A stretch of 64,000 nucleotides of DNA from Prevotellaceae bacterium HUN156 (GTDB lineage Bacteria; Bacteroidota; Bacteroidia; Bacteroidales; Bacteroidaceae): NCBI GenBank assembly GCA_900119285.1, contig FPIT01000005.1:248001-312000 (forward strand), in the 5' to 3' direction. Made by a program: the position numbers and the translations under genes. Positions 43,573 to 53,190 of this stretch are shown piece after piece (positions within the stretch are counted from its first letter, which is position 1; the number at the start of each line of letters is the position of its first letter). Under the pieces are notes generated by a model. That model searched no databases. It was given only the letters and a program-made list of their open reading frames with translations, and was not told where the DNA came from.

Positions 43573-44133
43573 ATGATTGACGTAAAAGAGACTTTATCTG
43601 CGGCTGAAGAGCGCATGCAAATGGCAGCAATGTACCTGGAAGAGGAACTGAGCCACATCCGTGCAGGCCGTGCTAACGTAGCCATTCTGGATGGTGTACG
43701 TGTAGAATCCTATGGTTCGAGAGTTCCCTTGAACCAAGTCGCCAACATTTCAACTCCCGATGCTCGCACCATTGCCATCAAGCCTTGGGACAAGAAGCTG
43801 ATTCGTGATATTGAAAAAGCCATCATGGACTCTGATGTAGGTATTACTCCAGAGAACAATGGCGAGATTATCCGTCTGGGCATCCCCCAGCCTACTGAGG
43901 AGCGTCGCCGTGACTTGGTAAAGCAGTGCAACAAGATTGCCGAGAAAGCTAAGATTGAGGTTCGCAACGTACGTAGCGACATCAAGGAGAAACTGAAGAA
44001 GGCTATCAAGGACGGTCTCTCTGAAGACCTAGAGAAGGATGCCGAGGCTGATCTGCAGAAGGTGCACGACAAGTACATCAAGAAGCTCGATGAGCTGATG
44101 GAAGCCAAGAACAAAGAGATTATGACTGTGTAA
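43573..44133 (+). CDS. frr: Ribosome recycling factor
   Basis: 186 aa, the normal size for RRF. It starts MIDVKETLSAAEERMQMAAM and contains the conserved HIRAGRANVAILDGVRVESYG, RTIAIKPWDK, IPQPTEERRRDLVKQ and a long helical hairpin with repeated Lys/Glu. It splits post-termination ribosomes together with EF-G. The frame is open 63 nt further upstream, but that part covers the promoter and has no RRF similarity. It is followed by rsgA after 32 nt containing an ATAGTGAATAGTTAATAGTGAA simple repeat (written in part). Confidence 0.97.
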   Translation: MIDVKETLSAAEERMQMAAMYLEEELSHIRAGRANVAILDGVRVESYGSRVPLNQVANISTPDARTIAIKPWDKKLIRDIEKAIMDSDVGITPENNGEIIRLGIPQPTEERRRDLVKQCNKIAEKAKIEVRNVRSDIKEKLKKAIKDGLSEDLEKDAEADLQKVHDKYIKKLDELMEAKNKEIMTV

Positions 44134-44165
44134 GCGCTTCGCTAGTTGATAGTGAATAGTTAATA

Positions 44166-45104
44166 GTGAAGGGACTAGTCATTAAGAATACCGGAAGCTG
44201 GTACACCGTCTTAACAGACGATGGCCAGCTCCTTGATTGTAAGGTAAAGGGCAATTTCCGTATCAAGGGAATACGCTCCACTAATCCTGTGGCCGTTGGC
44301 GACCGCGTCACCGTAGGTGAAGGAAACTGGATTACAGAGATTGAAGACCGCCGCAACTACATTATCCGTAAGAGCATCAACCTGTCAAAACAAAGCCATA
44401 TTCTTGCTGCAAATGTTGATCAGGCCATGCTCATCATTACCGTTAGTAAGCCCGAGACTTCAACGACATTCATTGATCGCTTCTTAGCATCAGCCGAAGC
44501 ATATCGTGTTCCCGTTATCCTTATATTTAACAAGAGAGACATCTTGGATGAAGATGAGGAGCGCTTACAGCAGATGATGATACAGCTTTACGAGACGGTG
44601 GGCTATGAGTGTCACGTTGTCTCTGCAGGAACAGGTGAAGGTGTGGAAGAGTTACGCCCACTACTCGAAGGCAAGATTACACTGCTTAGTGGAAATAGTG
44701 GTGTCGGCAAGTCAACACTCATCAACCGTCTGGTACCTCATGCCAACCAGCGTACAGCAGAGATTAGCGATGCACACAACACTGGTATGCATACCACGAC
44801 ATTCTCAGAGATGATACCTCTCAGCCCTCAACTTTCACCTCTCACCTCTGGTTATCTCATTGACACCCCAGGCATCAAAGGCTTTGGCACATTCGATATG
44901 GAGCGCGAGGAGCTGACAAGCTACTTCAAGGAGATCTTTGAGTTCTCCAAACAATGTAAATTCTCCGACTGCACACACACTCACGAACCAGGTTGTGCGG
45001 TACTGAAAGCAGTAGAAGACCACTACATAGCGCAAAGTCGCTATCAGTCGTACCTCTCAATGCTCGACGACAAGGACGAAAACAAATACAGAGAAGCCTA
45101 CTGA
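44166..45104 (+). CDS. rsgA: Ribosome small-subunit biogenesis GTPase RsgA
   Basis: 312 aa circularly permuted GTPase. An N-terminal OB fold (about 1-70) is followed by the GTPase domain with NKRD (G4, IFNKRDIL), G1 [15 protein letters not shown]3 DTPGIKGFG, and a C-terminal zinc knuckle C-x-x-x-x-C-x-H-x-x-x-x-x-x-C ([14 protein letters not shown]). It starts at GTG 44166. It assists late 30S maturation. Between the G2 region (HTTTFSEM) and G3 lies an extra [13 protein letters not shown], encoded by a CTCTCA/CACCTCT simple repeat (44820-44851), where most homologues have only a few residues. The transcript ends in a hairpin that includes the stop codon. Confidence 0.95.
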   Translation: MKGLVIKNTGSWYTVLTDDGQLLDCKVKGNFRIKGIRSTNPVAVGDRVTVGEGNWITEIEDRRNYIIRKSINLSKQSHILAANVDQAMLIITVSKPETSTTFIDRFLASAEAYRVPVILIFNKRDILDEDEERLQQMMIQLYETVGYECHVVSAGTGEGVEELRPLLEGKITLLSGNSGVGKSTLINRLVPHANQRTAEISDAHNTGMHTTTFSEMIPLSPQLSPLTSGYLIDTPGIKGFGTFDMEREELTSYFKEIFEFSKQCKFSDCTHTHEPGCAVLKAVEDHYIAQSRYQSYLSMLDDKDENKYREAY

Positions 45105-45127
45105 TAGATTATTCAGCAGGCTTTCTT
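45093..45127 (+). terminator. Rho-independent terminator overlapping the rsgA stop
   Basis: Stem GAAGCCTACTGA with TCAGCAGGCTTTC (one mismatch) around an 8-nt loop, then T-rich DNA. The stop codon TGA lies in the stem. Confidence 0.7.
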
Positions 45128-45139
45128 TTTCTTTTCTTT

Positions 45140-45170
45140 CTTGTATATTCAATTATTTTTAGTACCTTTG
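45140..45170 (+). promoter_or_regulatory. Promoter of mnmA (leaderless arrangement)
   Basis: CTTG at 45140-45143, 19-nt spacer, TACCTTTG at 45163-45170, then only 5 nt before the ATG at 45176. Confidence 0.7.
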
Positions 45171-45175
45171 CACCC

Positions 45176-46246
45176 ATGAATCTACATGATAAGAAAATAG
45201 CAGTATTGCTTTCAGGCGGTGTTGACTCTTCCGTGGTGCTCTATGAATTAGTGCGTCAGGGACTGAAACCCGACTGTTTCTATATCAAGATAGGTCCAGA
45301 AGAGGAGGAAGAATGGGACTGCTCATCGGAGGAAGACTTGGAGATGGCCACAGCCGTCAGTCATAAGTATGGCTGCAAGTTAGAAGTTATCGATTGTCAT
45401 CAGGAGTATTGGGATCAAGTCACAAAATACACCATGGATAAGGTACGTGCAGGACTGACACCTAATCCCGATGTAATGTGCAACCGCATCATCAAGTTCG
45501 GTGCTTTCCACGAGAAGCGTGGTCACGACTACGACCTCATTGCCACAGGCCATTATGCCCAAACGGAAATCGATGAAGAAGGTCGCAAATGGCTCTGCAC
45601 AAGTCCTGACCCGGTGAAAGACCAGACAGACTTCTTGGCTCAGATATATGACTGGCAGCTGAAGAAAGCATTCTTTCCCATTGGTCACATGATGAAAGAA
45701 GAGGTACGCGAGATTGCCGAGCGCGAACACTTGGTTAATGCAAAGCGCAAAGATTCACAAGGCATCTGCTTCCTAGGAAAAATCAACTACAACGACTATC
45801 TGCGCCGCTATTTGGGCGAGTTGCCTGGCGACGTAATAGAGTTAGAAACAGGCAAGTTGATAGGCAAACATAAAGGTCACTGGTTCCACACTATCGGTCA
45901 GCGCAAAGGTATGGGACTGGGAGGTGGCCCGTGGTTTGTCATCAAGAAAGACATTGATAAGAACATTATCTATGTATCTCACGGCTATGACCCAGAGAAG
46001 GCCTATAAGCAGGACTTCCCCATTATGGGTTTCCATAGCATCAACGGAGAATTACCTCCAACAGACATCACGCTGAAGATTCGCCACACACCAGAATTCC
46101 TGCCTGCCCGTCTGGAACCAATAGGTGACGGCCGTTACATGGTGCATGCCGCAGCACCTATTCATGGTGTAGCTCCTGGACAATTCTGTGTTGTCTACGA
46201 TGACCATCACCATCGTTGTTATGGTAGTGGTGAAATCACGCTTTAG
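45176..46246 (+). CDS. mnmA: tRNA 2-thiouridylase MnmA
   Basis: 356 aa. It has the PP-loop SGGVDSSV near the start ([20 protein letters not shown] trimmed), the first catalytic Cys in [13 protein letters not shown], the second in [12 protein letters not shown], and TGHYAQ and [18 protein letters not shown]. It makes s2U34 in tRNA Lys, Glu and Gln. The frame is open to 44993 inside rsgA, but the first residues of similarity, the promoter and the ATG all point to 45176. The N-terminal part carries an acidic insertion ([20 protein letters not shown]), a feature I associate with Bacteroidetes MnmA. Confidence 0.95.
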   Translation: MNLHDKKIAVLLSGGVDSSVVLYELVRQGLKPDCFYIKIGPEEEEEWDCSSEEDLEMATAVSHKYGCKLEVIDCHQEYWDQVTKYTMDKVRAGLTPNPDVMCNRIIKFGAFHEKRGHDYDLIATGHYAQTEIDEEGRKWLCTSPDPVKDQTDFLAQIYDWQLKKAFFPIGHMMKEEVREIAEREHLVNAKRKDSQGICFLGKINYNDYLRRYLGELPGDVIELETGKLIGKHKGHWFHTIGQRKGMGLGGGPWFVIKKDIDKNIIYVSHGYDPEKAYKQDFPIMGFHSINGELPPTDITLKIRHTPEFLPARLEPIGDGRYMVHAAAPIHGVAPGQFCVVYDDHHHRCYGSGEITL

Positions 46247-46282
46247 CATCGATTAGCTCTCCTTTTTTGCACATTTTATAGC

Positions 46283-46320
46283 CATTCCGTCATTTTTAAC
46301 ACTAAAATGTTTGCGGAATG
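46283..46320. repeat. Inverted repeat CATTCCG/CGGAATG spanning the -33 of a small-ORF promoter
   Basis: CATTCCG (46283-46289) and CGGAATG (46314-46320), with inner ATTTT/AAAAT pairs. The right arm touches the -33 TTTG (46310-46313). It lacks a T run, so it looks more like an operator or mRNA 3' end of mnmA than a terminator. Confidence 0.45.
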
Positions 46321-46340
46321 AGATATTTTGCATACCTTTG
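46310..46340 (+). promoter_or_regulatory. Promoter of the 41-aa ORF
   Basis: TTTG at 46310-46313, 19-nt spacer, TACCTTTG at 46333-46340. The leader is about 45 nt. Confidence 0.75.
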
Positions 46341-46390
46341 TAGCGGAAATGAGAAATAATAGTGTGTAATTAAGAAAATTCTAAAACTAT

Positions 46391-46516
46391 ATGGAAATGA
46401 AAACTATGAAGAATCAACATCTGTTGATTTATAACCAACAGAGTTACGAACTGGAGAACCAGTACAATGAAGACGAACGCTACGAGCGCAATGAATCAAG
46501 CATTTGGTATACATAA
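46391..46516 (+). CDS. Putative 41-aa small protein
   Basis: An ORF of 41 codons, MEMKTMKNQHLLIYNQQSYE then a charged LENQYNEDERYERNESS and IWYT. It has its own consensus promoter and its own strong terminator (46536-46564), and nothing else lies between them, so this is either a small protein gene or a small RNA. The peptide is hydrophilic, rich in Glu, Asn, Gln and Tyr, with no signal peptide or membrane helix. An internal ATG (46406, MKNQHLL) is another possible start. No family was recognised. Confidence 0.6.
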   Translation: MEMKTMKNQHLLIYNQQSYELENQYNEDERYERNESSIWYT

Positions 46517-46535
46517 AACCAAACCCCTATAACTA

Positions 46536-46564
46536 CCGTGCCGATGATTTCGGCACGGTTTTTA
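46536..46564 (+). terminator. Rho-independent terminator after the 41-aa ORF
   Basis: GC-rich stem CCGTGCCGA with TCGGCACGG, 5-nt loop, then a long T run. Confidence 0.92.
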
Positions 46565-46606
46565 TTTTTTTATCTTTTTATTCTTTTTCATTTTGTTTTT
46601 TTTCAC

Positions 46607-46614
46607 TACCTTTG
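46607..46614 (+). promoter_or_regulatory. -7 element of the 46620 gene (leaderless arrangement)
   Basis: TACCTTTG at 46607-46614, 5 nt before the ATG at 46620. The upstream DNA is T-rich and no clear -33 stands out. Confidence 0.6.
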
Positions 46615-46619
46615 TCGCT

Positions 46620-47213
46620 ATGAACAATACCAAATGGAGTGAAAATGTGATCCTTGTTGACGCAGAATATGTTGACAAGGTAGCTTTCGATATGATTGTA
46701 AACTTTGAGCGCATGCTTGGACGCCGTATTCCACAGGCAGATATTGCACAATGGTTGGAATGTATCGCACTTGACGGCGGACTACGCCCATTGAATGATG
46801 CGAATAGCGAGAGAAGCATACAAGTAGTATTCCTGCATCAACAGTCACAGATGGAGAATTTCAAACCTGGAGCATTCAAGGAATTGGACGGTCAGGCTTT
46901 TTCCGGACGTCTGGGAGAATTTCTCATCAGCAGTGTCAAGGTGGAGGAAATGGTTACCAAGGAAGACTTGTATATCGACTCTCTGCAGATTATCGCTAAT
47001 GCTGAAGAAGTGAAACGACTGATGGTCATATCTGATACAGACCACATATATAATAAGGTACGCGATGCCTTGCGCACTGCCGATCCAGACAAGCATATCA
47101 CCGTATTCACCATGCAGCCTATGCAGGGTGGTGACTATCGTCAGGAGATTCTGGGATACTCACTTATGGCAGCGCTCGGCATTAAGTCGGAAGAGCTAAA
47201 CCCCTTATCATAA
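46620..47213 (+). CDS. Hypothetical cytoplasmic protein, Bacteroidales family
   Basis: 197 aa, no signal peptide or membrane helix. It begins MNNTKWSENVILVDAEYVDK and has an alpha/beta pattern with acidic residues at strand ends (VILVDAEYVD, LMVISDTDHIY), which could suggest a PIN/NYN-like fold, though I cannot show that. It may be the family called DUF6621 in Bacteroidales; this is a weak recollection. The open frame extends to 46593, but that part is promoter DNA. It lies 29 nt before the saccharopine-dehydrogenase-family gene, with an AACGGAATAACG spacer, and may be co-transcribed with it. Confidence 0.75.
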   Translation: MNNTKWSENVILVDAEYVDKVAFDMIVNFERMLGRRIPQADIAQWLECIALDGGLRPLNDANSERSIQVVFLHQQSQMENFKPGAFKELDGQAFSGRLGEFLISSVKVEEMVTKEDLYIDSLQIIANAEEVKRLMVISDTDHIYNKVRDALRTADPDKHITVFTMQPMQGGDYRQEILGYSLMAALGIKSEELNPLS

Positions 47214-47242
47214 TAACGGAATAACGAAAAAACAATATAAAA

Positions 47243-48481
47243 ATGGCAAGAGTATTAATGATTGGCGCCGGAGGCGTCGCAACTGTTGCAGCGTTCAAGA
47301 TTGCACAGAACGCTGACGTATTTACGGAGTTTATGATTGCAAGTCGTCGCAAGGCGAAGTGTGACAAGATTGTAGCCGACATTCACAAGGCTGGCTACAA
47401 GCTAGACATCAAAACCGCACAGGTGGATGCTGATGATGTAGAACAACTGAAGGCACTCTTCAGCGACTATAAGCCCGAATTGGTGATTAACCTTGCCCTC
47501 CCCTATCAGGACTTGACCATCATGGATGCTTGTCTGGCATGTGGCTGCAACTACCTTGACACAGCCAACTATGAGCCTAAGGACGAGGCACACTTCGAGT
47601 ATTCATGGCAGTGGGCTTATCGCGACCGTTTCCGCGAAGCAGGACTGACTGCTATTCTTGGCTGTGGCTTCGACCCAGGTGTAACAAGTATCTATACAGC
47701 GTATGCCGCTAAGCATCATTTCAACGAGATTCAGTATCTGGATATCGTTGACTGTAATGCAGGCGACCACCATAAGGCTTTCGCCACCAACTTCAACCCT
47801 GAGATTAACATCCGCGAGATTACGCAGAAAGGTCTCTATTGGGAGAATGGCAAATGGGTAGAGACTGAGCCTCTGGAGATTCACAAAGACCTCAACTATC
47901 CTAACATTGGCCCTCGTGACAGCTATCTGTTGCACCACGAGGAGATTGAGTCATTGGTTATCAACTATCCTACTATCAAGCGTGCCCGTTTCTGGATGAC
48001 CTTTGGTCAGCAATATCTGAAGCACCTTGAAGTCATTCAGAACATTGGCATGAGCCGTATCGACGAAGTAGAGTATGAAGCTCCTTTGGCTGACGGAACA
48101 GGCACAGCCAAGGTAAAGATTGTTCCTCTGCAGTTCCTGAAGGCTGTACTTCCCAACCCACAGGACTTGGGCGAGAACTACGAGGGCGAGACTTCTATCG
48201 GTTGCCGCATCCGCGGTATCGGAAAGGATGGCAAGGAGCATACCTATTATGTATATAACAACTGCTCACACCGTGCTGCCTACGAGGAGACTGGCATGCA
48301 GGGCGTATCATACACCACTGGTGTTCCTGCCATGATTGGTGCTATGATGTTCTGCAAAGGTCTGTGGAAAAAGCCTGGTGTCTTCAATGTTGAGGAATTC
48401 GATCCCGATCCATTCATGGAGCAGCTCAACAAGCAAGGTCTGCCTTGGCATGAGATTCACGATGGAGACCTCGAACTGTAA
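47243..48481 (+). CDS. Saccharopine dehydrogenase family protein, probably carboxynorspermidine dehydrogenase
   Basis: 412 aa. The Rossmann motif is at the N-terminus (VLMIGAGGVATVAAFKIAQN), followed by INLALPYQDLTIMDACL, ANYEPKDEAHFEYSW and the catalytic-region GCGFDPGVTSIYTAYA. Bacteroidetes use this family together with carboxynorspermidine decarboxylase (NspC) to make spermidine, so reductive joining of aspartate semialdehyde with a diamine is the best guess. A lysine-pathway saccharopine enzyme is less likely in this group. No nspC lies in the window. It is followed by recA after 48 nt without a clear promoter. Confidence 0.8.
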   Translation: MARVLMIGAGGVATVAAFKIAQNADVFTEFMIASRRKAKCDKIVADIHKAGYKLDIKTAQVDADDVEQLKALFSDYKPELVINLALPYQDLTIMDACLACGCNYLDTANYEPKDEAHFEYSWQWAYRDRFREAGLTAILGCGFDPGVTSIYTAYAAKHHFNEIQYLDIVDCNAGDHHKAFATNFNPEINIREITQKGLYWENGKWVETEPLEIHKDLNYPNIGPRDSYLLHHEEIESLVINYPTIKRARFWMTFGQQYLKHLEVIQNIGMSRIDEVEYEAPLADGTGTAKVKIVPLQFLKAVLPNPQDLGENYEGETSIGCRIRGIGKDGKEHTYYVYNNCSHRAAYEETGMQGVSYTTGVPAMIGAMMFCKGLWKKPGVFNVEEFDPDPFMEQLNKQGLPWHEIHDGDLEL

Positions 48482-48529
48482 TAACGGCATACCATCATCA
48501 CGAAGAAGAAAAAGAAAACAACAAATATT

Positions 48530-49555
48530 ATGGCAAAGAAAGAAGAAACCGAACAGCTTACTCCACAACAGGAGAAGATGAAAGCCCTGCAGGCTGCCAT
48601 GTCGAAGATTGAGAAAGACTTCGGCAAGGGAAGCATCATGAAGATGGGCGATGAGAAAATAGAAAATGTGGAGGTAATCCCCACTGGTTCGATAGGTCTG
48701 AACGCAGCCTTAGGCGTTGGTGGTTATCCCAAAGGACGCATCATAGAAATCTATGGTCCTGAGTCTTCTGGTAAAACGACACTGGCTATCCACGCTATTG
48801 CCGAGGCACAGAAGGCTGGCGGTATCGCTGCCTTCATTGACGCTGAGCATGCCTTCGACCGTTTCTATGCCGAGAAGCTTGGTGTGGATATCGATAACCT
48901 CTATATCTCTCAGCCCGATAATGGTGAGCAGGCTTTGGAGATTGCCGACCAGCTGATTCGTTCGAGTGCTATTGACATTCTGGTAGTCGACTCTGTTGCT
49001 GCCCTGACTCCTAAGAAGGAGATTGAGGGTGACATGGGTGACTCTGCCGTTGGTCTGCATGCTCGCTTGATGTCACAGGCTTTGCGCAAACTGACAGGTA
49101 CTATTGCCAAAACCAATACCACCTGTATTTTCATAAACCAGCTGCGTGAGAAGATTGGTGTGATGTTTGGCAATCCTGAGACAACCACTGGTGGTAACGC
49201 CCTGAAGTTCTACGCTTCTGTACGCTTGGACATCCGCAAAGTGACATCAATCAAAGATGGTGATGACGTCATTGGCAACCAGGTTCGCGTTAAGGTGGTA
49301 AAGAACAAGGTGGCACCTCCCTTCCGCAAGACCGAGTTTGAGATTACCTTCGGTGAGGGTATCTCTAAGATTGGTGAGATTGTAGACCTGGGTGTAGAAT
49401 ATAACATCATTAAGAAGAGCGGTTCATGGTTCAGCTATGAAGACTCCAGACTGGCACAAGGTCGCGATGCTGTGAAGGCTTTGCTGAAAGACAATCCCGA
49501 ACTCTGCGAGGAGTTGGAGGCAAAGATTATGCAGGCTATCTCTGACAAAGCATAA
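48530..49555 (+). CDS. recA: Recombinase A
   Basis: 341 aa. All hallmark motifs are present: Walker [14 protein letters not shown], Walker [16 protein letters not shown], loop L1 [17 protein letters not shown], and L2 [22 protein letters not shown]. The start has a charged extension ([20 protein letters not shown]) before the core, usual in Bacteroidetes. It carries out strand exchange in recombination and triggers LexA-type cleavage where such a system exists; no LexA box was recognised upstream. It ends in a strong bidirectional terminator shared with the convergent 49609 gene. Confidence 0.98.
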   Translation: MAKKEETEQLTPQQEKMKALQAAMSKIEKDFGKGSIMKMGDEKIENVEVIPTGSIGLNAALGVGGYPKGRIIEIYGPESSGKTTLAIHAIAEAQKAGGIAAFIDAEHAFDRFYAEKLGVDIDNLYISQPDNGEQALEIADQLIRSSAIDILVVDSVAALTPKKEIEGDMGDSAVGLHARLMSQALRKLTGTIAKTNTTCIFINQLREKIGVMFGNPETTTGGNALKFYASVRLDIRKVTSIKDGDDVIGNQVRVKVVKNKVAPPFRKTEFEITFGEGISKIGEIVDLGVEYNIIKKSGSWFSYEDSRLAQGRDAVKALLKDNPELCEELEAKIMQAISDKA

Positions 49556-49575
49556 TACTGCTATAATTATAAATT

Positions 49576-49607
49576 AAAAAAGGTGAGAATTGCTTCTCAC
49601 CTTTTTT
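49576..49607. terminator. Bidirectional rho-independent terminator between recA and the 49609 gene
   Basis: A perfect 14-bp stem (AAAAAAGGTGAGAA with TTCTCACCTTTTTT) and 4-nt loop, with A and T runs on the two sides. Confidence 0.93.
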
Positions 49608-49608
49608 A

Positions 49609-51027
49609 TTATTGTAGTGGAGTTCCATTCTGCCAGTTTCCGCCACCATCATTCTTTTTGATTTTCTTCTTATTACTCTTAGGAAGAGATGTAGGAGCAT
49701 CTGTTGCCCTACGAGCCTTGGCCTGTATCACAAAACCTTTCTCATTAAACCACACATCAAGGATGACATCATTTGAACGAGCATACATCCAGACCTCATT
49801 GCCTTCTGCATCGCGGGTTTTGTCAAATGGTTCACCCACTGCCATCTCAACTTCATCCTTTGACATTCCCTGAATCACGCGACCTTCACGGATAGCGGCA
49901 CGACTTTCCTTACTGGTACTGCGAGCCTCACCTTCACCCATACCAAAGGTATAACCGAAGAAGTCATCACGTTCACCATTGTCGCCACCGGCAATATCAT
50001 CTTCATTAAACACCACATCCTTATAATAGATACGGCGACTCTCCGTCTCACGCAATGTCAGCGTATAATACTTTGAGTTCTGCACTGGTGTAATCTCATC
50101 AATGATAAAGCCCGTAAAGCGCGGTACTCTGATTTCACGAAGTTTACCAGAGCCTTTACTACTCATACCTGTAACATACTTGGTGTGTACCGTCTTATTC
50201 AAATACTCTCTGATATTTGCTGATACTGTCATATTGGCACCCATGAACTCAAAAGAGCCTTCAAACAGGAATTTCTCTTTGTCCAACGAGAACTCGTCAT
50301 CACGCATACCACTATTGGTTTTCGACATCGCCACATTCTGATAGAACTGGTTGCCATTCTCATCCTCCACAATAATCTTTACCGGATAAGAACGGGTGCC
50401 CACACCAACGGCCTTTACCGTTACCTGCATATTCTTATCAACCGTTACTTCACGATAGCCGTCACCATCATACTCGGTATCAACACGGAAAGACTGTGTA
50501 CGTGTCAGCAAGGGCTGATCTATCAACAACTCGCGAGCCTTGTCTACATCACCCAGATATGCCAGAGTTGGCACACCCATCTTACTATAGCAATAGTCTT
50601 CAAACGTACCATTAGGCAGTTCATAATAGTAGCGTTTATAGTCACCATCAGAAGAGAAGTTGACATGCACACGACCAGTTGGCAGTGTCTCATAGCCTCT
50701 ATATACCATTATCTTATGGCGCAACAGCCCACTGCTTATCTCTTTATCAGTCACAGCATCACGAAAGGTATTGACCAGCAGGTCATACTTCTCGGGAATA
50801 ACCATAAAACGCATGCCCACCTTCCAGTCACACATGCTATAGTAGCGGAAGTTCTTCCCCATAAAGTCTGTAGAATCTTCCTCCTCTATATTTTCCTGCT
50901 GACTGTTTGTCACTGCCGACGCAACAGTCTTCTTTACACCCTTCGTCTTCACGATATATGGATTGTCCTGTGCCATTGCTGTTATAACGGCCAGTACCAT
51001 CCCTGCTACCAATAGTAATCTTTTCAT
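49609..51027 (-). CDS. Secreted hypothetical protein with BamE/SmpA-like C-terminal domain
   Basis: 472 aa with signal peptide (KRLLLVAGMVLAVITAMAQ). The long middle part is beta-rich and of unknown fold; it repeats Tyr-rich strands such as RYYYELPNGTFEDYCY. Near the C-terminus, IREGRVIQGMSKDEVEMAVG followed by NEVWMYARSNDVILDVWF and FNEKGFV resembles the SmpA/BamE fold found in outer-membrane assembly proteins. The end is low-complexity and basic (LPKSNKKKIKKNDGGGNWQN). A minus-strand -7 box TATCTTTG is at 51074-51067. It stands alone between recA and dnaK. Confidence 0.75.
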   Translation of the reverse strand: MKRLLLVAGMVLAVITAMAQDNPYIVKTKGVKKTVASAVTNSQQENIEEEDSTDFMGKNFRYYSMCDWKVGMRFMVIPEKYDLLVNTFRDAVTDKEISSGLLRHKIMVYRGYETLPTGRVHVNFSSDGDYKRYYYELPNGTFEDYCYSKMGVPTLAYLGDVDKARELLIDQPLLTRTQSFRVDTEYDGDGYREVTVDKNMQVTVKAVGVGTRSYPVKIIVEDENGNQFYQNVAMSKTNSGMRDDEFSLDKEKFLFEGSFEFMGANMTVSANIREYLNKTVHTKYVTGMSSKGSGKLREIRVPRFTGFIIDEITPVQNSKYYTLTLRETESRRIYYKDVVFNEDDIAGGDNGERDDFFGYTFGMGEGEARSTSKESRAAIREGRVIQGMSKDEVEMAVGEPFDKTRDAEGNEVWMYARSNDVILDVWFNEKGFVIQAKARRATDAPTSLPKSNKKKIKKNDGGGNWQNGTPLQ

Positions 51028-51199
51028 GCTGATGACGTATCTATAGTTCTACGATTAATACTGCTGCAAAGATAAGAATATTTTTTTATACTTGTGTCAA
51101 AATGTCATTATAATATTGAAAAAAATATGTTTTGGCATACGCTTTGCTATCTTGCTACTGACAAATTTTGCATATTAATAAATAAAAAATATAAGAATT

Positions 51200-53116
51200 A
51201 TGGGAAAAATTATTGGAATTGACTTAGGAACTACCAACAGCTGTGTTGCCGTATTCGAGGGTAACGAGCCAGTAGTTATTGCCAACAGTGAGGGTAAGCG
51301 TACAACTCCTTCAGTAGTTGGTTTCGTTGAGAATGGTGAGCGTAAGATTGGTGACCCTGCTAAGCGTCAGGCTATCACTAACCCTAAGAACACCGTTTAC
51401 TCTATCAAGCGTTTCATGGGTGAGAACTGGCAGCAGACCGAGAAAGAGATTGGTCGTGTGCCTTACTCTGTAGTCAACGAGGGTGGCTATCCACGTGTTG
51501 ACATCGATGGACGCAAATATACTCCACAGGAAATTTCAGCTATGGTGCTGCAGAAGATGAAGAAGACTGCTGAGGACTATCTCGGACAGGAAGTAACTGA
51601 GGCTGTCATCACCGTACCTGCATACTTCTCTGACTCTCAGCGTCAGGCTACCAAAGAGGCTGGTCAGATTGCTGGTCTTGAGGTAAAGCGTATTGTCAAC
51701 GAGCCTACAGCTGCCGCTTTGGCATATGGTGTTGACAAGGCTAACAAGGATATGAAGATTGCCGTATTCGACCTCGGTGGTGGTACGTTCGATATCTCTA
51801 TCCTTGAGTTCGGTGGTGGCGTATTCGAGGTACTCTCTACCAATGGTGATACTCACCTCGGTGGTGACGACTTCGACCAGGTTATCATCGACTGGTTGGT
51901 ACAGGAGTTCAAGAACGACGAGGGTGCCGATCTGAAGAGCGATCCTATGGCTATGCAGCGCCTGAAGGAGGCTGCTGAGAAGGCTAAGATTGAGTTGTCT
52001 TCTTCTACCTCTACAGAGATTAACCTTCCTTACATCATGCCTGTAGGCGGTGTGCCCAAGCACTTGGTAAAGACACTGACTCGTGCTAAGTTCGAGCAGC
52101 TGGCTCACGACCTCATCCAGGCTTGTCTGGCTCCATGTCAGAAGGCTATGGCTGACGCTAAGCTGAGCACTGCCGACATCGACGAGGTTATCCTCGTAGG
52201 TGGTTCTAGCCGTATCCCCGCAGTACAGACACTCGTTAAGAACTACTTCGGCAAGGAGCCTTCTAAGGGTGTTAACCCCGACGAGGTTGTAGCTGTAGGT
52301 GCTTCTATCCAGGGTGCTATCCTCAACAAGGAAGGTGGCGTAGGCGACATCGTACTGCTCGACGTTACTCCTCTTACTCTCGGTATCGAGACCATGGGTG
52401 GTGTTATGACCAAGCTGATTGAGGCCAACACTACTATTCCTTGCAAGAAGAGCGAGGTATTCTCCACCGCAGCTGACAATCAGACAGAGGTAACCATCCA
52501 CGTATTGCAGGGTGAGCGCCCAATGGCTAATCAGAACAAGTCTATCGGTCAGTTCAACCTGACAGGTATTGCTCCCGCTCGTCGTGGTATTCCTCAGATC
52601 GAGGTAACCTTCGATATCGATGCCAACGGTATCCTCAAGGTATCTGCCAAGGATAAGGCTACTGGCAAGGAGCAGGCTATCCGCATCGAGGCTTCATCTG
52701 GTCTGTCACAGGATGAAATCAACCGCATGAAGGCTGAGGCTGAGCAGAACGCCGAGAACGATAAGAAGGAGCGCGAGCGCGTTGACAAGATGAACCAGGC
52801 TGACTCAATGATTTTCCAGACTGAGAACCAGCTGAAGGAACTTGGCGACAAGATTCCCGCAGAGCACAAGCCCGCTATCGAGCAGGCACTGCAGCAGCTG
52901 AAGGATGCTCACAAGGCTGGCGACGTAGCAGCTATCGATACTGCTCTCGCAGCACTGAACAACGCTTGGGATACTGCTTCTCAGCAGATGAATCAGGGCG
53001 CTCAGGGTGCACAGGCTGGTCAGGGCAATCCTTTCGAGGGTCAGCAGGCTGGCGCACAGCAGGAAGCTCCAAAGGATGACAACATCCAGGATGCAGACTT
53101 CGAGGAGGTTAAGTAA
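51200..53116 (+). CDS. dnaK: Molecular chaperone DnaK (Hsp70)
   Basis: 638 aa, full length. The start is [20 protein letters not shown]; phosphate loops and hinge are seen in [20 protein letters not shown] and [14 protein letters not shown]; the linker [14 protein letters not shown] leads to the substrate-binding domain with [13 protein letters not shown], and the tail ends in Gly/Gln-rich sequence and [13 protein letters not shown]. No dnaJ or grpE is adjacent. The 172-nt region upstream (51028-51199) has no clear TTTG/TAnnTTTG promoter, in contrast to most genes here, so a heat-shock-specific or weaker promoter may be used (inference). It ends in a terminator followed by repeat copy B. Confidence 0.98.
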   Translation: MGKIIGIDLGTTNSCVAVFEGNEPVVIANSEGKRTTPSVVGFVENGERKIGDPAKRQAITNPKNTVYSIKRFMGENWQQTEKEIGRVPYSVVNEGGYPRVDIDGRKYTPQEISAMVLQKMKKTAEDYLGQEVTEAVITVPAYFSDSQRQATKEAGQIAGLEVKRIVNEPTAAALAYGVDKANKDMKIAVFDLGGGTFDISILEFGGGVFEVLSTNGDTHLGGDDFDQVIIDWLVQEFKNDEGADLKSDPMAMQRLKEAAEKAKIELSSSTSTEINLPYIMPVGGVPKHLVKTLTRAKFEQLAHDLIQACLAPCQKAMADAKLSTADIDEVILVGGSSRIPAVQTLVKNYFGKEPSKGVNPDEVVAVGASIQGAILNKEGGVGDIVLLDVTPLTLGIETMGGVMTKLIEANTTIPCKKSEVFSTAADNQTEVTIHVLQGERPMANQNKSIGQFNLTGIAPARRGIPQIEVTFDIDANGILKVSAKDKATGKEQAIRIEASSGLSQDEINRMKAEAEQNAENDKKERERVDKMNQADSMIFQTENQLKELGDKIPAEHKPAIEQALQQLKDAHKAGDVAAIDTALAALNNAWDTASQQMNQGAQGAQAGQGNPFEGQQAGAQQEAPKDDNIQDADFEEVK

Positions 53117-53143
53117 GATCAGATTTTGATTCTACATAAGAAG

Positions 53144-53176
53144 GCGTGCAGGTCTTTCGACTTGCACGCTTTTTCT
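53144..53176 (+). terminator. Rho-independent terminator after dnaK
   Basis: Stem GCGTGCAGGTC with GACTTGCACGC (one G-U pair), 4-nt loop, T run. Confidence 0.9.
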
Positions 53177-53190
53177 TTATACGTTTATAA

